Assembly (NCBI GenBank): GCA_025917655.1
Contig: CP084615.1
Coordinates: forward strand, 1,736,001-1,800,000
DNA: 64,000 nucleotides
Reading direction: 5' to 3'
Source of the DNA: Chlorella sorokiniana
Taxonomy: Eukaryota > Chlorophyta > Trebouxiophyceae > Chlorellales > Chlorellaceae
Position 1 is the stretch's first letter, and the number at the start of each line of letters is the position of its first letter. This document shows, one piece after another, positions 21,484 to 33,500 of the stretch. The translations under genes and the position numbers were made by a program. The notes below the pieces were generated by a model. It was not told the origin of the DNA and did not search any database. It saw only the letters and a program-made list of their open reading frames with translations.

Positions 21484-22944
21484 TCACTTGATGTACCTGC
21501 AGAGGCACCCGGGGTGGGGGGTGGGGGCGTGTCACAATCCGGCCAGAAGGCCAGCCCGGCACTGCCGGAAACGAGGCGCAACGCGACGAGCGCCAACGGG
21601 GCATGGCACATGGGATAGTGGCAGCGGTGGCGGCGCCCTCCCCACCCCACCTCTCCAGGAAGCGGCGGTGGAAGTCGTTGCGGATGGTGTCGTTGATGAA
21701 GCGCTTGGTGGCCTTGGGCTCGCCGCGCGTCTGGTTCCTGCCGGGAGCGGCGGGGGCACGGCGGCCGCGGGTGGGCGTGTGTGGCGGCCGGAGCACGGAA
21801 GCTGCTGAGAGGCTGGGCTGGGGTCAGCTCAGAGGGCATGTGTTGGGCGCCGCCCCCACCCACCTGAACACCACATCATCGTCCCATCTCCGCTTGAGGG
21901 CGAAGCTGGGGTCTGCGGGCAGAGAGCATGGGGGCTCAGCGCGTGGCAGCAGCAGCCGGCGGCAGCCGTGGCGCGCAGCGCAGCAGCCCGGGCTGGCCAG
22001 CTGGGAGCACTCCTGCTGCTCCCTGCCCCCAGCGCCAGCAGGAACGCACCCTGCGCCGCCAGCTTCTCCTGCAGCAGCGGGTTGCCGCGCAGCAGCTCCG
22101 CCTGCTGCTCCGCGTCCGCCTTGGCCGCCGCCTCGGCTGCCTTGCGCGCCGCCTCCTCAGCCCGCTCCTTCTTGATGCGCTCCAGCTCAGCCAGCAGCTC
22201 CGCCTCGTCGTCGTCCTGCGGCAATGCATGGTTGCAGGGGCGTCTGTGATGGCCCAACAGCAGGCATCCCTGCTGCCACGCTGCCCTGACGGCGGCAGAG
22301 CCTGCTGCCCAGCCTGCTGCTGCGCAGCCCGCAGCACAGCGCCCCACCTCGTCATCGTCGCCGCTGCTGTCACTCTCGTCCGCGTCGTCCTCATCATCTG
22401 CGTCGATGGCTTTGGGGACAAGCGTGCGCCCGCCCCGCCCCCGCCGCTGTCTGGCGCTGCTGCCGCCTCTAGTAGCCGCAGGTCCTCCTCTCGCTCCTCC
22501 TCAAAGTTGGTGCTCTTGGTTTTGAGGTAATGCTTGCGCTCCTTCTCCTCCAGCTTTGCCCGCAGATCATCCTTCTGCAGATCCTCTACGCTGTTCTGGC
22601 CGGGCTGCCTGCACACATACCAGGCAGAAAAGCAGGTCGCTCACCGTTGCTGCAGGCACCGCGCCGAGCGCCGAGCAGCCCCTGGCATGTTCAGAAGAGC
22701 TCAGCGCCGCACCTGAACTTCAGCTTCGTTTGTCCAGGTAGATCTTTCACCGACTGCATCCGACTGGGCGCGTAAACACGCATACCGCCTTGCTCCTCAT
22801 GGCCCTGCAGCTCAAAAGCCAGAAGTGGAGTTGTTAGAAGCAGCAAGAACTTCAAAGAACATGTGTGCAGCAGGCAAAGGCAGCCCTGCCGCCCTTGCCG
22901 CTCGCCTTGGCCGGCGCCCAGGTCGGGCGATGGGCTGTGGTCAT
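21484..22944 (-). CDS. CWC15: Pre-mRNA-splicing factor CWC15 (Cwf15) homologue
   Basis: Component of the Prp19-associated part of the spliceosome, nuclear. Exon 1 (22906-22944) encodes MTTAHRPTWAPAK, the signature N-terminus. Exon 2 from 22804 gives GHEEQGGMRVYAPSRMQSVK, then DLPGQTKLKFR, followed by RKHYLKTKSTNF, an acidic Asp-rich stretch, AELLAELERIKKERAEEAAR, LLRGNPLLQEKL, ALKRRWDDDVVFRNQTRG and KRFINDTIRNDFHRRFLERYIK. The last four residues come from a 13-nt terminal exon (21484-21496) preceded by CTGCAG. Intron 1 (22805-22905) seems to begin with GC instead of GT (CAAG|GCGAGC). The full set of family motifs is present and in order, so the gene looks functional. It is head-to-head with the BTB/BACK-like gene, 306 bp apart. 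Confidence 0.93.
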
Positions 22945-23250
22945 TGTGTGCTACGGCACAAGTTATAGACGGCTTCTGGTGATCACAGAGAACAGCGACG
23001 ACACAGAAAGAGCTGGGCACGGGCAGGGCGATGTCGATCGAAGCCGATACGCGACAGTGACGGGCTTCACAAAGCTAACAGTCTCGAACGTGTTGAAGGC
23101 GGAGTAGGCAGCGTGAAGCGCGCTGAGGCATCGGGCAGCAGTACGTGGGCATGCGTACCTGATCATCCGGCGTGCCGTATTCTGTTGCCCAGTCGCTCTC
23201 GGGACATTTCGCTGCTCGATCAGTCCGCCAATGCTCCAGTTTCCGGCATC
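22945..23250. promoter_or_regulatory. 306-bp divergent promoter between CWC15 and the BTB/BACK-like gene
   Basis: The two start codons face outward. The stretch holds both promoters and 5' UTRs and is less GC-rich than the flanking coding sequence. No binding site can be named. Confidence 0.5.
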
Positions 23251-25555
23251 ATGGCATGCATAAATGAGCTCGAGACGATACAACAACACCCCGGTCTCAC
23301 CTTTGTGCGCTCGCTGTATCAATGCCGGGAGCTGGGCGCGGCATTGGCGCGCTACGCTACTGCAGCAACTGTTGCCAACGTCAGACGCACCATTGGCGCA
23401 GGTGAGAGCCCGCACGGGAACTCCCGCCTTTGGATGTTAACACACTCATGCCCAGGCCTTTCGCCTTCTTGACTCGCAATGCCTATGGGCCATGAGCGGA
23501 CCGTGTATCATGCAGTTTTGACTTCCGCAGAGGGGGCAAAGCTGCCAGAGCAGCGCAGGGGACACATGACGATCACCATTTGTCACCCACCCTCGTCTCG
23601 CAACTTGCAGGCCTGCCCAGCAGCAGTAGCGGCGGATCAACCGTTAGCAGCGGCGCGGCGTTGGTGGCTAACCTGGTGCTGAAGGTGGGTTGCCCCTGCT
23701 GCCACCAGCGGCTAACAACCCCGACGGCAACGCTGCTCCTGCAGCTAGCGCCCTCAAACTCAACTGTTGGCTGCCTGCCTGACTGGAGCCCACACTCGGG
23801 CTTCATAATAGTCAGCTATGGCTGCTCTGGTTATCAAAACATCGTAAGGTTTCGCACCCGCAGCAGTTGGCACTGCCGCTGTGCCAGCTGACGTCATCCC
23901 CCCCGACCTTCTCTGCCAGGACCTTGAAGCCCCCGAGCACTCGTTCACCTGCAAGCCCAGCGATGAGGGGCTGGAGGTGCTTCGCCTGCTGCAGAACGCG
24001 GTGTTTGGCGAGGCGGGCGCCCAGGGCAGCCTCGCGCAGTGCGCCTACCTGGCCACGCTGGCACAGGTGGGGGCGCTGAGGAGGCGAGCCGGGGGCGACG
24101 CAAACGGCTGGCAGACACTCCCTTTGCATGCTTCGACTAGTCAAGCTCTCGATCGATCTTTGAAATGCTGAGGCCTGGCGTGCCATGCCTGCTCACTGCG
24201 CGACCCGCCGACACCCTCCTGCCCCCGCCCTCCCTGCCGCAGGCGGCCCAGGCGCTGGAGCTGGTCACGGCCGCCCTGCTGGACGCGGTGTGCCCCGCTA
24301 ACTGCCTCTCCCTGCTCAACGTGGCGGCGGCGTGCGGCTGCGCCCCGCTGCGGCGCGCGCGCGCTCCCTGGCGCTGCGCCACTTCTCCGCGGCTTCCGCC
24401 CTGGACGCCGCCGGGCTGATGGCCATGGAGGAGCGCCACCTGCTGGCCCTGCTGTGCAGCGACGCGCTGGGCGCCGCCTCCGAGCTGGACGCCTTCCGCG
24501 CGCTGGCCGCCTGGACAGAGGCGGCGCGGGGGAGCGCGCGCGCCGCGCTTTGCCGCGCGCCTCGCACGCTGCGTGCGCCTGTCCCACCTCACCCTCGCGG
24601 AGCTCTACCTGCTCGATGCGCACCCGCTGGTGGGTCCAGGGCTGGCGGGCGGCGAGATACCGCTGCAACCCACGGCACCACCCGGCCGCGGCAGCCCGCA
24701 TCACAGCCGGCCCCTGGGCCGCTGGGGCAGCAGGTGCTGTCGGTTGTTGAGGCAGCGGCTGCAAGCCCTGAAGGCACGCATGTCCCTACCTTGCCGCAGG
24801 TGGCCAGCGACCGGCAGGCGGTGCAGCTGGTGGCCCAGGTGTACCTGCATGCCACCGCCGGCGTACCGCTGGACGCGCCGCTGGGCCTGGAAACCATCAC
24901 GCAGCGGCGCAGCTGCCAGCCCGGCGGCGCCGACCCGCCGGTGCTGCCCGCCGACTGCTGCCTAGCGGAGCATGCGGGGCGGCATGGCTCTGTGTTTGAG
25001 GCCGCGGCGTGTGCCCTGGCGAGGCGGCGGCCAGCCCATTGCTGCCAGGAGGGCGGTGGGGCTGCCTGCAGCCCAGCCAGCTCAACCCTGGCGGCTGCCC
25101 TGCACGGCCCCCAGCCGCGCTGCAGCGCCGAGCGCCCAGCCTTCAGCTCCCGGCAGCGGCCGTGGCCCAGGCGCCCACCCCCACCGCCGGCGAGGCAGGC
25201 GAGCCCTGCGCTGCCGTGCTGGGCCTGCAGCGGCGCAGCCGCGTGCGCCACCACGGCGTCTGCAAGCGTGTCAGCAGCCGCCGCACGCTCTTTGACCCGA
25301 CGACCGACGGAGGGGCGGCCGATGGGTGGGGCCCCAAGGCTGCGGCGGCCGAGGCGCCGCCCCCCCATGCCCGCTGCGCCCGCGGCTGGCAGCCCTGGCG
25401 GCGGCCTGAGCCAACTGGTGGGCAGCGTGTCCCTTGAGATGAGCATGTCACCGCGCCATGCAAGCCTGCAGGGCATTGCCCAGCAGGCGATGGCGGCTGC
25501 CGCTGAGCCCCAGCCCGCCAACTGGGCCAGCCGCAAGCGCCTCCGCTTCGAGTGA
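23251..25555 (+). CDS. BTB/BACK-like protein
   Basis: Likely a BTB-BACK family adaptor (substrate receptor type for cullin-3 ligases), but the BTB half is weak. Exon 1 (23251-23401) starts MACINELETIQQHPGL and joins in phase to exon 2 (23611-23684, GLPSSSSGG ... ALVANLVLK). A later exon gives DEGLEVLRLLQNAVF and SLAQCAYLATLAQ. The clearest domain is BACK-like: ALELVTAALLDAVCPANCLS, LLNVAAACGC, LALRHFSAAS, MEERHLLALLCSDALG, ELDAFRALAAWTE, and RLSHLTLAELYLLDAHPLV. A C-terminal tail ends with NWASRKRLRFE, a basic stretch. A frame change is needed around 24560. Without the BTB fold clearly seen, another helical repeat family remains possible. Confidence 0.55.
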
Positions 25556-27080
25556 GGCCACCCTGCGGCTGCACCCTGCTGAGCATCAGCGCCAGTAGCG
25601 GTAGCGCTGCACAGCGGCCTTTGCCTGGCACCGCAAGCTTGGATCAAGCCAGGCACCCACTGCTGGTCAGCCCCCTCCTGCCGTCTCTGCCGGCGTTTTT
25701 GCTGGCTCGATCAGGCCATGCCTGTTTTTTGTTGCCATAAACCCCAAAAACCCCGGTTGGTTCACCTCAACGGTCTCTATTTTCTTTTCTATGTTTGCAT
25801 CTTGCATCTCTTTGCATCCCTTTGCTTGATATCCCGCATATCGCGCACGACCATGCATAACCACACCACCCTCCCACCCTCGGGGCTGCATTTTGCCACC
25901 GTTTTTGCACATTGGTTCCACCCTGACCGCACCTCAGCACCTGACCGCCGACCCTTCCTTGCTTATTAAGCACTATCCTCAGCATTATGGGGTTTCAGCT
26001 CTCTCTCGCCTCTCTCGTTTGTTGTTTTGAGCGCACAGGCGTCAAGGGGCCCTGTCCCGCTTGTACAACCACCCCCTCCGGGCACACCTACCCACCCTCA
26101 TTTGGGCTGTTCATCACCGGGTTTCCATGCTCCCCCGCACTTTCTTCTCGGGGTTGCAGCCCCGCCGCGGCTCCGCTGCTCATTACAGCAGTCCTGCGTG
26201 CTGCTGCCGGCCTGTCTTTCTCTACTACTACAAGTACTCACCTGTCTCGTGACCCCCTTACCCAAGCCTGACCGCAGCACACCTCCTCCGCACAGCTGTG
26301 TCCTTGCATGGACCGCCCCTACGTCCCTAACCTCACGATCCCCACCTGTGATCCCTCTTGTGAATCCTCTTCATGCCACCTCCAAACGTTCCGCCCAACC
26401 ATTCATCCCTGACTGACGTGCCTGACACCCACCACCAGGCCGCCACTTGCACACGACCTCACTCCTGCACCGCTGCAGACCAGAGCGCTCTTCCCCCTCG
26501 ACTCCTTTGATTATCATGTGAAGTGAGAGGCCAGCCGACTTTCTTTCCTAAGCGCTAGGTAGTTTACAATGCAATGCACAGCAGCATGTACAACAGAGGC
26601 ACCCCCTCGCTAACCAGCTACGGGGCACGCTGCTGCCGTGTGGCGCTGTAAATTGAATAATGTCGGTGCCAACCAGGAAGGGTTTTTCCAGGGGTGGAAG
26701 GGAGAGGCGCCCAGGCAGGAGGTGGAAGCTCTGGACATGAAATACGGGGGTGCAGTGGCTGCGTCTTGGCAGGGAAGGGCAGGAGGACAAGGTGGCGGTG
26801 CAGGCTGCGCGGGCAGCCACACAGGAAGGCAACAAACAGGGCGGGACGAAAAAGGACAGGCAGGGAGGTCAGGGAGTTGGGGATGGTGTGAGCCACGGCC
26901 GCGCGACGGGAGCCCAGGCATCATGGAGGCGTACAAGGTTGGGTCCGCGCTGGGGCAGGGCCGCGGCAGCTAGGAGGGTGGCGTTGGTGTGGGCAGTGCC
27001 GTGCGTTGGTCAGGGGCGCAAGGCGGGCGCTGCATGTTTGCGCGTGCCTTGTGCACAGGCGTTATCGCGCTCGTGGCCTG
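25556..27080. other. 1.5-kb gene-poor stretch, pyrimidine-rich
   Basis: Between two convergent genes. The + strand from 25730 to 26520 is strongly C/T-rich with scattered A/T-rich islands. Several open frames cross it but none has conserved motifs or codon use like the neighbouring genes. The right part (from about 26560) is the 3' UTR region of the TCAIM-like gene. I see no RNA gene or clear repeat. Confidence 0.5.
26564..26568 (-). terminator. TGTAA polyadenylation signal for the TCAIM-like gene
   Basis: The - strand reads TGTAA about 515 nt past the stop at 27081. The distance is long for a 3' UTR but compatible with algal genes. Confidence 0.35.
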
Positions 27081-30000
27081 TCAGAGCAGGCGCACGGCCG
27101 TCAAAGGCTGCTTGGCACGCAGACCCAGCCTCGTGAGCCGTCGCAGCGGCCCACGCTGCGGCAGCAGCTGCCGCGGGCCCCGGGAAGCACAAGGCGCGGC
27201 GGGGCCGGCGGGCCGGGCGCCCAGCGCTCGCACGGCGCCCGCATCGTACTGCCCGGCGTACTGCCCAGCTGCCGGCACCTCCCCATACTCTCCGTTGGCA
27301 AGGCCGTAGTCGTAGCCGCCGCCGCCAAAGTAACCGCTGCTGCCGCCGTTGGAGGCGCTGCCAGCATAGCCGCCCGCCGCGGCGCCGTTGGCGTGGCCGC
27401 CGCCGCCGCCCGCCGCCGCGCTGCCGCTGCTGAGCAGGGCCTGCAGTTTGGGCTGCAGGTCTGACAGCGTGAAGTCGTGGGGGATGGAGATGAAGCCTGA
27501 AGGGGGGGGGGTCAGGAGCGGGAGGGCACACTCAGCTGGCCATCCCCGGCCCTTGCCTCAAGTCCCCCAGCTCGAGTCCCCCTGAGCCCCCCACCCACCC
27601 GAGTCCCACAGCTCGTAGCAGTCGTCGATGGCCAGCGAGGCCCCGACAAGTCCACACCCGCCGAGCGGATGGCGGGCGCACAGTCCAGCAGGCGCCGCGC
27701 CGCGCTCAACACCTTGTCCTGTGCAGCGTGCGGGTGGCGGCGGCTTTGGTGTATGGGCGGCGCTGCCAGCCGGCCAGCCGGAGAAACATGCGGGCAGCGG
27801 ACGTTGCAGTTGCCAGCCCCCTGCAGCAGAACCCCTTGTGCGCGCCGCCGTCCACCGCAACCCCAACCCCCAAGCGACGGGGCCGCACCTGGTTGTAGGA
27901 GGAGCAGACGCGGATGACGTGCTTGGCGCCGAGCGCATCGCGCACCTCCGCCAGCAGCGCCTCCTCCTCCTCGCGGCTGCCCGCCACCTGCGCCGCCGTC
28001 TCGTTGGCAGACAGCCCCGCCGAGGAGCACAGGAAGTCGAGGAGGTGGGAGGGGGGCAGTCGCAGCGCACCTGTGTGTGTGTGTGTGGTGGGGGGGCGCG
28101 CAGGCAGCAGCGAGAAGCGTGTCAGGGGAGCAGACTGGACTGCGGCCCGCTGGAAGCCGCTCGCATCGCAATAGAGAGAGAATGGGGGCCCCTGTTTGCA
28201 CACACCCACGCATCTATTGCCTACCCCGCCCCCACACACCCCCACCCACCCACCACACCACACATACCCACCTGCAGCACCGAGCTGGAGGCCAGGAAGT
28301 CCAGCATGGGGCTGCTCTGGTCCGAGTGTGCCAGCAGGGAGAAGGCGAACTGGCGGCCGCGCAGCGCCGCCTCGAACCGCGCCCGCTCCTCCAGCACCGC
28401 GCCCGCCCACAGCACAAACTGCTGCGAGGAGTCCTCCGAGCGCGTGTCGCACCACACCGCCTGCACCCCCAGCAGCGACTGCAGCACGGAGGAGAGGTCG
28501 CGGGAGCGCTGCAGCCAGAAGGAGCCCAGCCTGGAGAGGAGGCGGGCGCGGGAGAGGTCCAGGTGGGGCAGCGTCTCCCGCATCACACCCGCGTCCGCCA
28601 CCACGTGAACCACGCCGTTGTCTGCAAGGAAGAACCGGCGGTGTGCCGCACCGGGGGAGGGTGGAGGGGTGCATGCGTGCGTGCGCTTGCTGGCAGCACA
28701 GGGGCGCATGCAAGTCGTGAAAGCAGGCAGCCAGCAGGCTCGGCCCGGCGCAGCCAGCGGCCCGGGCCGTGCACTGCTTCATCGCGGCGCTCGTGGCACG
28801 CAACGCCCCTCCTGCTGCGGCGCCGCGGCCTCACCCGCCACGTGGCTGGCGATGGGCGCGGTGCGCTGGTTGTAGGTGCCGTTCCAGTCCACGTAGCTCA
28901 GCGTGCCCAGGGGGCGCGAGTCGGGGTGGTACAGCCGCAGCGTAAGCCCCTCAAACATGTCGGGGTCTGCGGCGGTCAGCTCCCCCAGGCACGCCTCCAG
29001 CGCCTTGAGGGCCTCGATCTGGCGCTGCTGCTCGCTGGTGCTCACCGCAAACTCGCCGCCCACCTGGAGAAGGAGGGGGGCGTGAGTGGGGATGCAACCA
29101 AGCGCGGCAGGCAACAGGCACGACAGCTGGCAGGAGGGGGAGTCGATGCAACGGCTGCCGCAGGTTAGGTGCTGCTGCCAGGGCTGCCTGCTCCCTGCCC
29201 AATCTCCCCACAGCCCCCTTCCACTACCCACCCCCACCCCCACCCGCACACCCCACCTGCACGGCGGCCAGGCGGAAGCGGTCCTGCATCGCCACCCGCA
29301 GCTCCCGGATCATACGCTTCAGCGAGTCGTGCTGGTCGGCGGTGCGCACCGCCTCATCCACCGTTTGGCGCAGCCAGGCCGCCAGGTCGCGGTCGTCGGC
29401 GGCTGGGGTGGGCGGGTGGGTGGGGGGGCAGGGGGCGTGAGGGTCAGGGTCAAGGGGCAGAGGAGAGAATGTTCCATTACAATAAGGAAGGGATAAGCTG
29501 CCTGGGGACGAGCTGCCGAGTGGGCGCTGCCCGGCATGCATCCTGGCAGGAGCAAGCAAGGACGCTGGGGAGCGTGAAGAAGAGCAGCCGCGGCTCACTC
29601 CTGCCGGACACGGAGCCCGCCCCCTGCCGCAGCTCCTCCTCGCTGATCAGCCCGAACGCGTAGAAGAGGGGCCCCAGGGAGCCGTAGGAGGGCAGCTCCG
29701 CCGACACCTGGCCCAGGCCGTCGTCGTCGCCGCCCTGGCGCACGTAAAACGTGAGCTGCGCCGCCTGGGGGCGCAGCCCCTGGGACAGCTGGTCGGCATA
29801 CACGTTCAGCGCCTGCAATGGGGGTGAAGAGCGATGGAGATGGGTCGCTTGGACGCAGAGCAGTGCCAAACGCGGGCAATCTTGAGCCAAGCGTCGCACG
29901 TGCGTTGTTGTGGCGGCGCCCTGCTTTGGCCTGTGAGCTTGCCCCCAAAGTTCCTGGCGTCTGCTGAGGGCCCCAAAGGCTTGACTGCCAGCTGCAGAGT

Positions 30001-30143
30001 CCAGCAGCACCGAGCGAGGCTGCTGGCCACACCTTCAGAGCCTCCGAGTTTTTGGCTCGCTCATAGGGATAGGCCGTGAAGAGGTCGGGGTGCACTTGCC
30101 GAACAATTTGGCGAACGTATTTCCGCTCGGTGGCGGGGTCCAT
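27081..30143 (-). CDS. TCAIM-like mitochondrial protein (DUF4460/DUF4461)
   Basis: Homologue of the animal mitochondrial protein TCAIM, whose biochemical role is unclear. The ATG at 30143 opens RKYVRQIVRQVHPDLFTAYP and KNSEALKALNVYADQL, the J-domain-like DUF4460 start, then LTFYVRQGG. DUF4461 follows: ADDRDLAAWLRQTVDEAV, FEGLTLRLYHPDSRPLGTLS, YVDWNGTYNQ, HVVADAGVMRETLPHLDLSR, LLGVQAVWCDTRSEDSSQQF, LPPSHLLDFLCSSAGLSA and GFISIPHDFTLSDLQPKLQ. About nine exons on the - strand join with few problems. The C-terminal 100 residues are Gly/Tyr/Ala-rich and then Arg-rich, not part of the known domains. Mitochondrial placement is by family; the N-terminus shown is short for a targeting peptide, so an upstream exon is possible. 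Head-to-head with the kinesin gene. Confidence 0.82.
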
Positions 30144-30578
30144 AGCTGCTCAAACGGCTGCTGCCCCTCGCTTGGCTGCGACTGCAAGACAGCGCCAGAG
30201 GGCTGAGAGAGGCTGCACCGCGCAGCACCGCCCAGCTGCCGTTCCTGGATCTCTACACGCGGGTGCCAGGGCCTGCCAGACAGAACCCTCTTCCTCGGTT
30301 GCACTGCTCGTACTTGCAGTGGGCGCAACTTTGCTTGCAGGGAGATGTGCTTCGTCTGCAGGCATTATCAAGAGTTCTGAACGCGGGGAGTGTCGTCTGG
30401 GCTGTGTTCGAGGAGTTCTTTGGCGGCAAACGGGCGCCGCGTATCGGCCTTGGCCTTCGCTTTGCGCGTGGGACCGCTTGCACACCCTGGATCGCCTATC
30501 AGTCGCTTTAATATTCTTTTAGGGCTTTCACGCCTCTCACACGCCCCCAGCGACCCAACCAGTCGGTAGTTGGCAGCC
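30144..30578. promoter_or_regulatory. 435-bp divergent promoter between the TCAIM-like and kinesin genes
   Basis: Both starts face outward. The stretch contains CT-rich and A/T-rich patches but no motif I can name. A frame of about 110 residues crosses it on the - strand and shows no conserved features. Confidence 0.45.
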
Positions 30579-33500
30579 ATGACGCAAATGGTGCAGTATG
30601 AAGGGCTTAGCGGTTCACAGAAGAACAAAGTATGTGTTGCAGTGCGCTTCAGGCCGCTCAGGTGCGGGTCAGCACCCGAGAGGGTTGCGGCGGCGCCTAC
30701 CTGCCTGCCGCCACTCCTGACTCCAAGTCGCCTGCTTGCGTCATATGAGCTCTTGAGACGTGCATTATGCATGCGTTGTTTTGTTATTGCAGCACTATCG
30801 TTGAAAGGCTACAATCTTGCGACTTGCATCTTCCGCTCGCCGCTGTGGGCCTCCAACGACCCGCTGTCGCCTGTTCCTGCCCCGCAGCGACAAGGAGAAG
30901 TCGCGCGGCGATCACGAGGTGTGGGAGTGCCATGGCAATGCCGTGGGTATCCTGGAGGATGTGGGCATGAAGGTGAAGCACGCGTTTCGGTGGCTGTGGC
31001 TGTGTTCGATCGCTGCTGACTTGCTGTTGATGGTGGTGTCAGCGCCAGCTGGCGATGAGGCATGCAAACGTGCATACAGGCATACCATGGCATGGCAGGA
31101 GCCTGGCTGCCTCCTTCAGCCATTTCCCTGAGACATTGGACACGCTTTCTCAGGCTTCCCACACCCATCCCGGCGCAGGTCAAGTTTCTGTACGACCACG
31201 TGTTTGACCCCTTGGCCGACAACACCACCGTGTACCGCTCCGTGGCCTCCCCATCGTCCAGTCAGCGCTGGACGGCATCAACGGCACCATCTTCGCCTGT
31301 GCGCTGCCGCCGCCGCTGCAGAGCAGCCGCCGCTGTTGGCCTGCCGCAGCCCGTGGGCATGTGGCATGGCAGTGCCACGTGAAAGCCCTGCCCGTGGCGG
31401 CCCAGAACTTGATGCCACTGTCGGACCGGCCCTTGCCGGCGCGCCTGCCCTCGCCCTGACGCTGCCCCGCTCCACGTCTCCGCAGACGGCGTGACGTCTT
31501 CGGGCAAGACGCACACGATGTTTGGCGGCGACGAGGTGCCGGGCATTGTGCCGCACGCGATTGAAGAGGTGTTCCGCACCATCGCCCGCACCCCGGGCAA
31601 GGAGTTCCTGCTGCGCCTGTCCATGATGGAGATCTACAATGAGGTGGGTGGCGGGGGCAGAACGCAGGGGCTGAGCAGCAAACTCCTCTGAGGAGTGTGG
31701 GTGCGTGCATAGGGCGCAGGCGGCGGCGGCCAAGGGTGGGGGTCTGGGTGCCTGCTGCCCTCCCGCGCGCGCGCCGCCCGCCCTCGCCCTGCGCCCCTGA
31801 ACCATGCAGCCTCGACACGCGTGCCTCCCTGCCGCCCGCAGGTGCTCAACGACCTGCTGGACCCGTCGCGCACCAACCTGAAGCTGCGTGAGGACACGCG
31901 GCGGGGGCAGGCCGTGCACGTGGAGGGCATCCGCGAGGAGAACCTGGTGTCGGCGGAGCACGCGCGGGCGGTGATTGCGGCGGGCAACGAGGCGCGCAAG
32001 ACCAGCGCCACCGCCTTCAACGAGGGCTCCTCCCGCTCCCACACCATCATCCGCATCACGATAGAGGCCTCGGGTGGGTGGGCGGGTGGGGGTGGCGCCG
32101 CCGGGCAGCAGCCGCGCCTCAGCCCGGCAGAGCAGGGCACGCGCCTTCGTGCGGGGTGGTGCCCCGCCGTGGTGCACGCTGGGAAGCTGTCAAGGCGCGA
32201 GCGTGAGGCGTGCCCGCGTCACGCGATGCCTGCACCCGCCGCAGACCGCGCTGAGGGCAGCACCGACCCCAACCTGCGCCTGGGCCGCACCCTCTCCTTC
32301 CTCAACCTCATCGATCTGGCGGGATCCGAGTCGGCCAAGGTGGGGAGGTTGTCGGGGCTGGGGGTGCAGTGCGAATCAAGGGGGCGGCGCTGCGGGCGGG
32401 GCCCTCGACAAAGGACGACAGCAGCCTGAAGAGCCGCCAATCTTCATCGGGACTGTGCACGTGGGCAGCGCAGGCCGCCCAGCTTCTGCCAACCTGCCTT
32501 CCTGCCCTGCCCTTGATCCCCCACCCCCAACCCCAACCCCACCTCCCAGGCTGAGGTCAATCGGGGCCAGCGGCTGGAGGGCAGCTTCATCAACAAGTCG
32601 CTGCTCACGCTGGGCACCGTCATCCACAAGCTGAGCGAGGGCAAGGCGGCCCACATCCCCTTCCGCGACTCCAAGCTCACCCGCCTGCTCCAGGGCTCCC
32701 TCACCGGTGGGTGGCTGGCTGGCTGGGCGAGGTTGAGGGACGGGGGAGGGGAGGCGGGGGTGCACCGGCAGGCAGGGAGGCGGCAGCTTGGAGAGGCGGA
32801 CCAGCTTGCTGGGCTGGGCGGGCACCAAACCGCCCCCACAGCTTTAGCACCGGGCTGGCAGCGAGGGGGCCCCGAGCCTGTGCGCCCCCCGTTGCCTCGC
32901 TGCTCCCACCCGCAGGCAGCGGCGCTCGCATCGCAGTCATCTGCACCATCACCCCCGCCTCCACCCAGGCCGAGGAGACGCACAACACCCTCAAGTTTGC
33001 AAGCAGGCGAGCCGCGGCTGCATGCGCCTGGTGGACGGGTGCCGCTCCTGGCCCGGCCCGGCCACCATCCCCGCTGAGGCTGCTTGATCCTCCTGCACCT
33101 GGGCATCACGCCTGACTCCCTCTCTTCCCTCCCTTCACCCTCATGCTGCAACCCTCCCTTCCCCCGTGCCCCCCCCCCCCCCCCCCCACCCCCACCCACC
33201 CACAGGGCCAAGCGCATCGAGGTGAGCGTGGCGCGCAACGAGATCATGGACCAATCGTCCCTGATTGCGCGGTACCAGCAGGAGATCCAGCTGCTCAAGG
33301 GGCAGCTGGACATGGTCATGCGCGAACGTGAGCGGCGAGGGGGCGCGCGGGCTTCAGCATCTTTGCTGCGCATGCAGCTCATCTGGGGGCGCGTGCGAGT
33401 GCATGGGCTGGCTGGGCGCCTGTGACGCAATGCTGTGGGCAGGTCTGGGGCCCTCCTGGCAGGTGCCGCCACGCGGCTGGTGTGTTTCCTCCCGACCTGA

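Noticed and set aside
25556-27080. Protein-coding gene in the pyrimidine-rich spacer
   Set aside because: Open frames there are Pro/Ser/Cys-rich in several frames at once, with no motif, no start context and no splice pattern.
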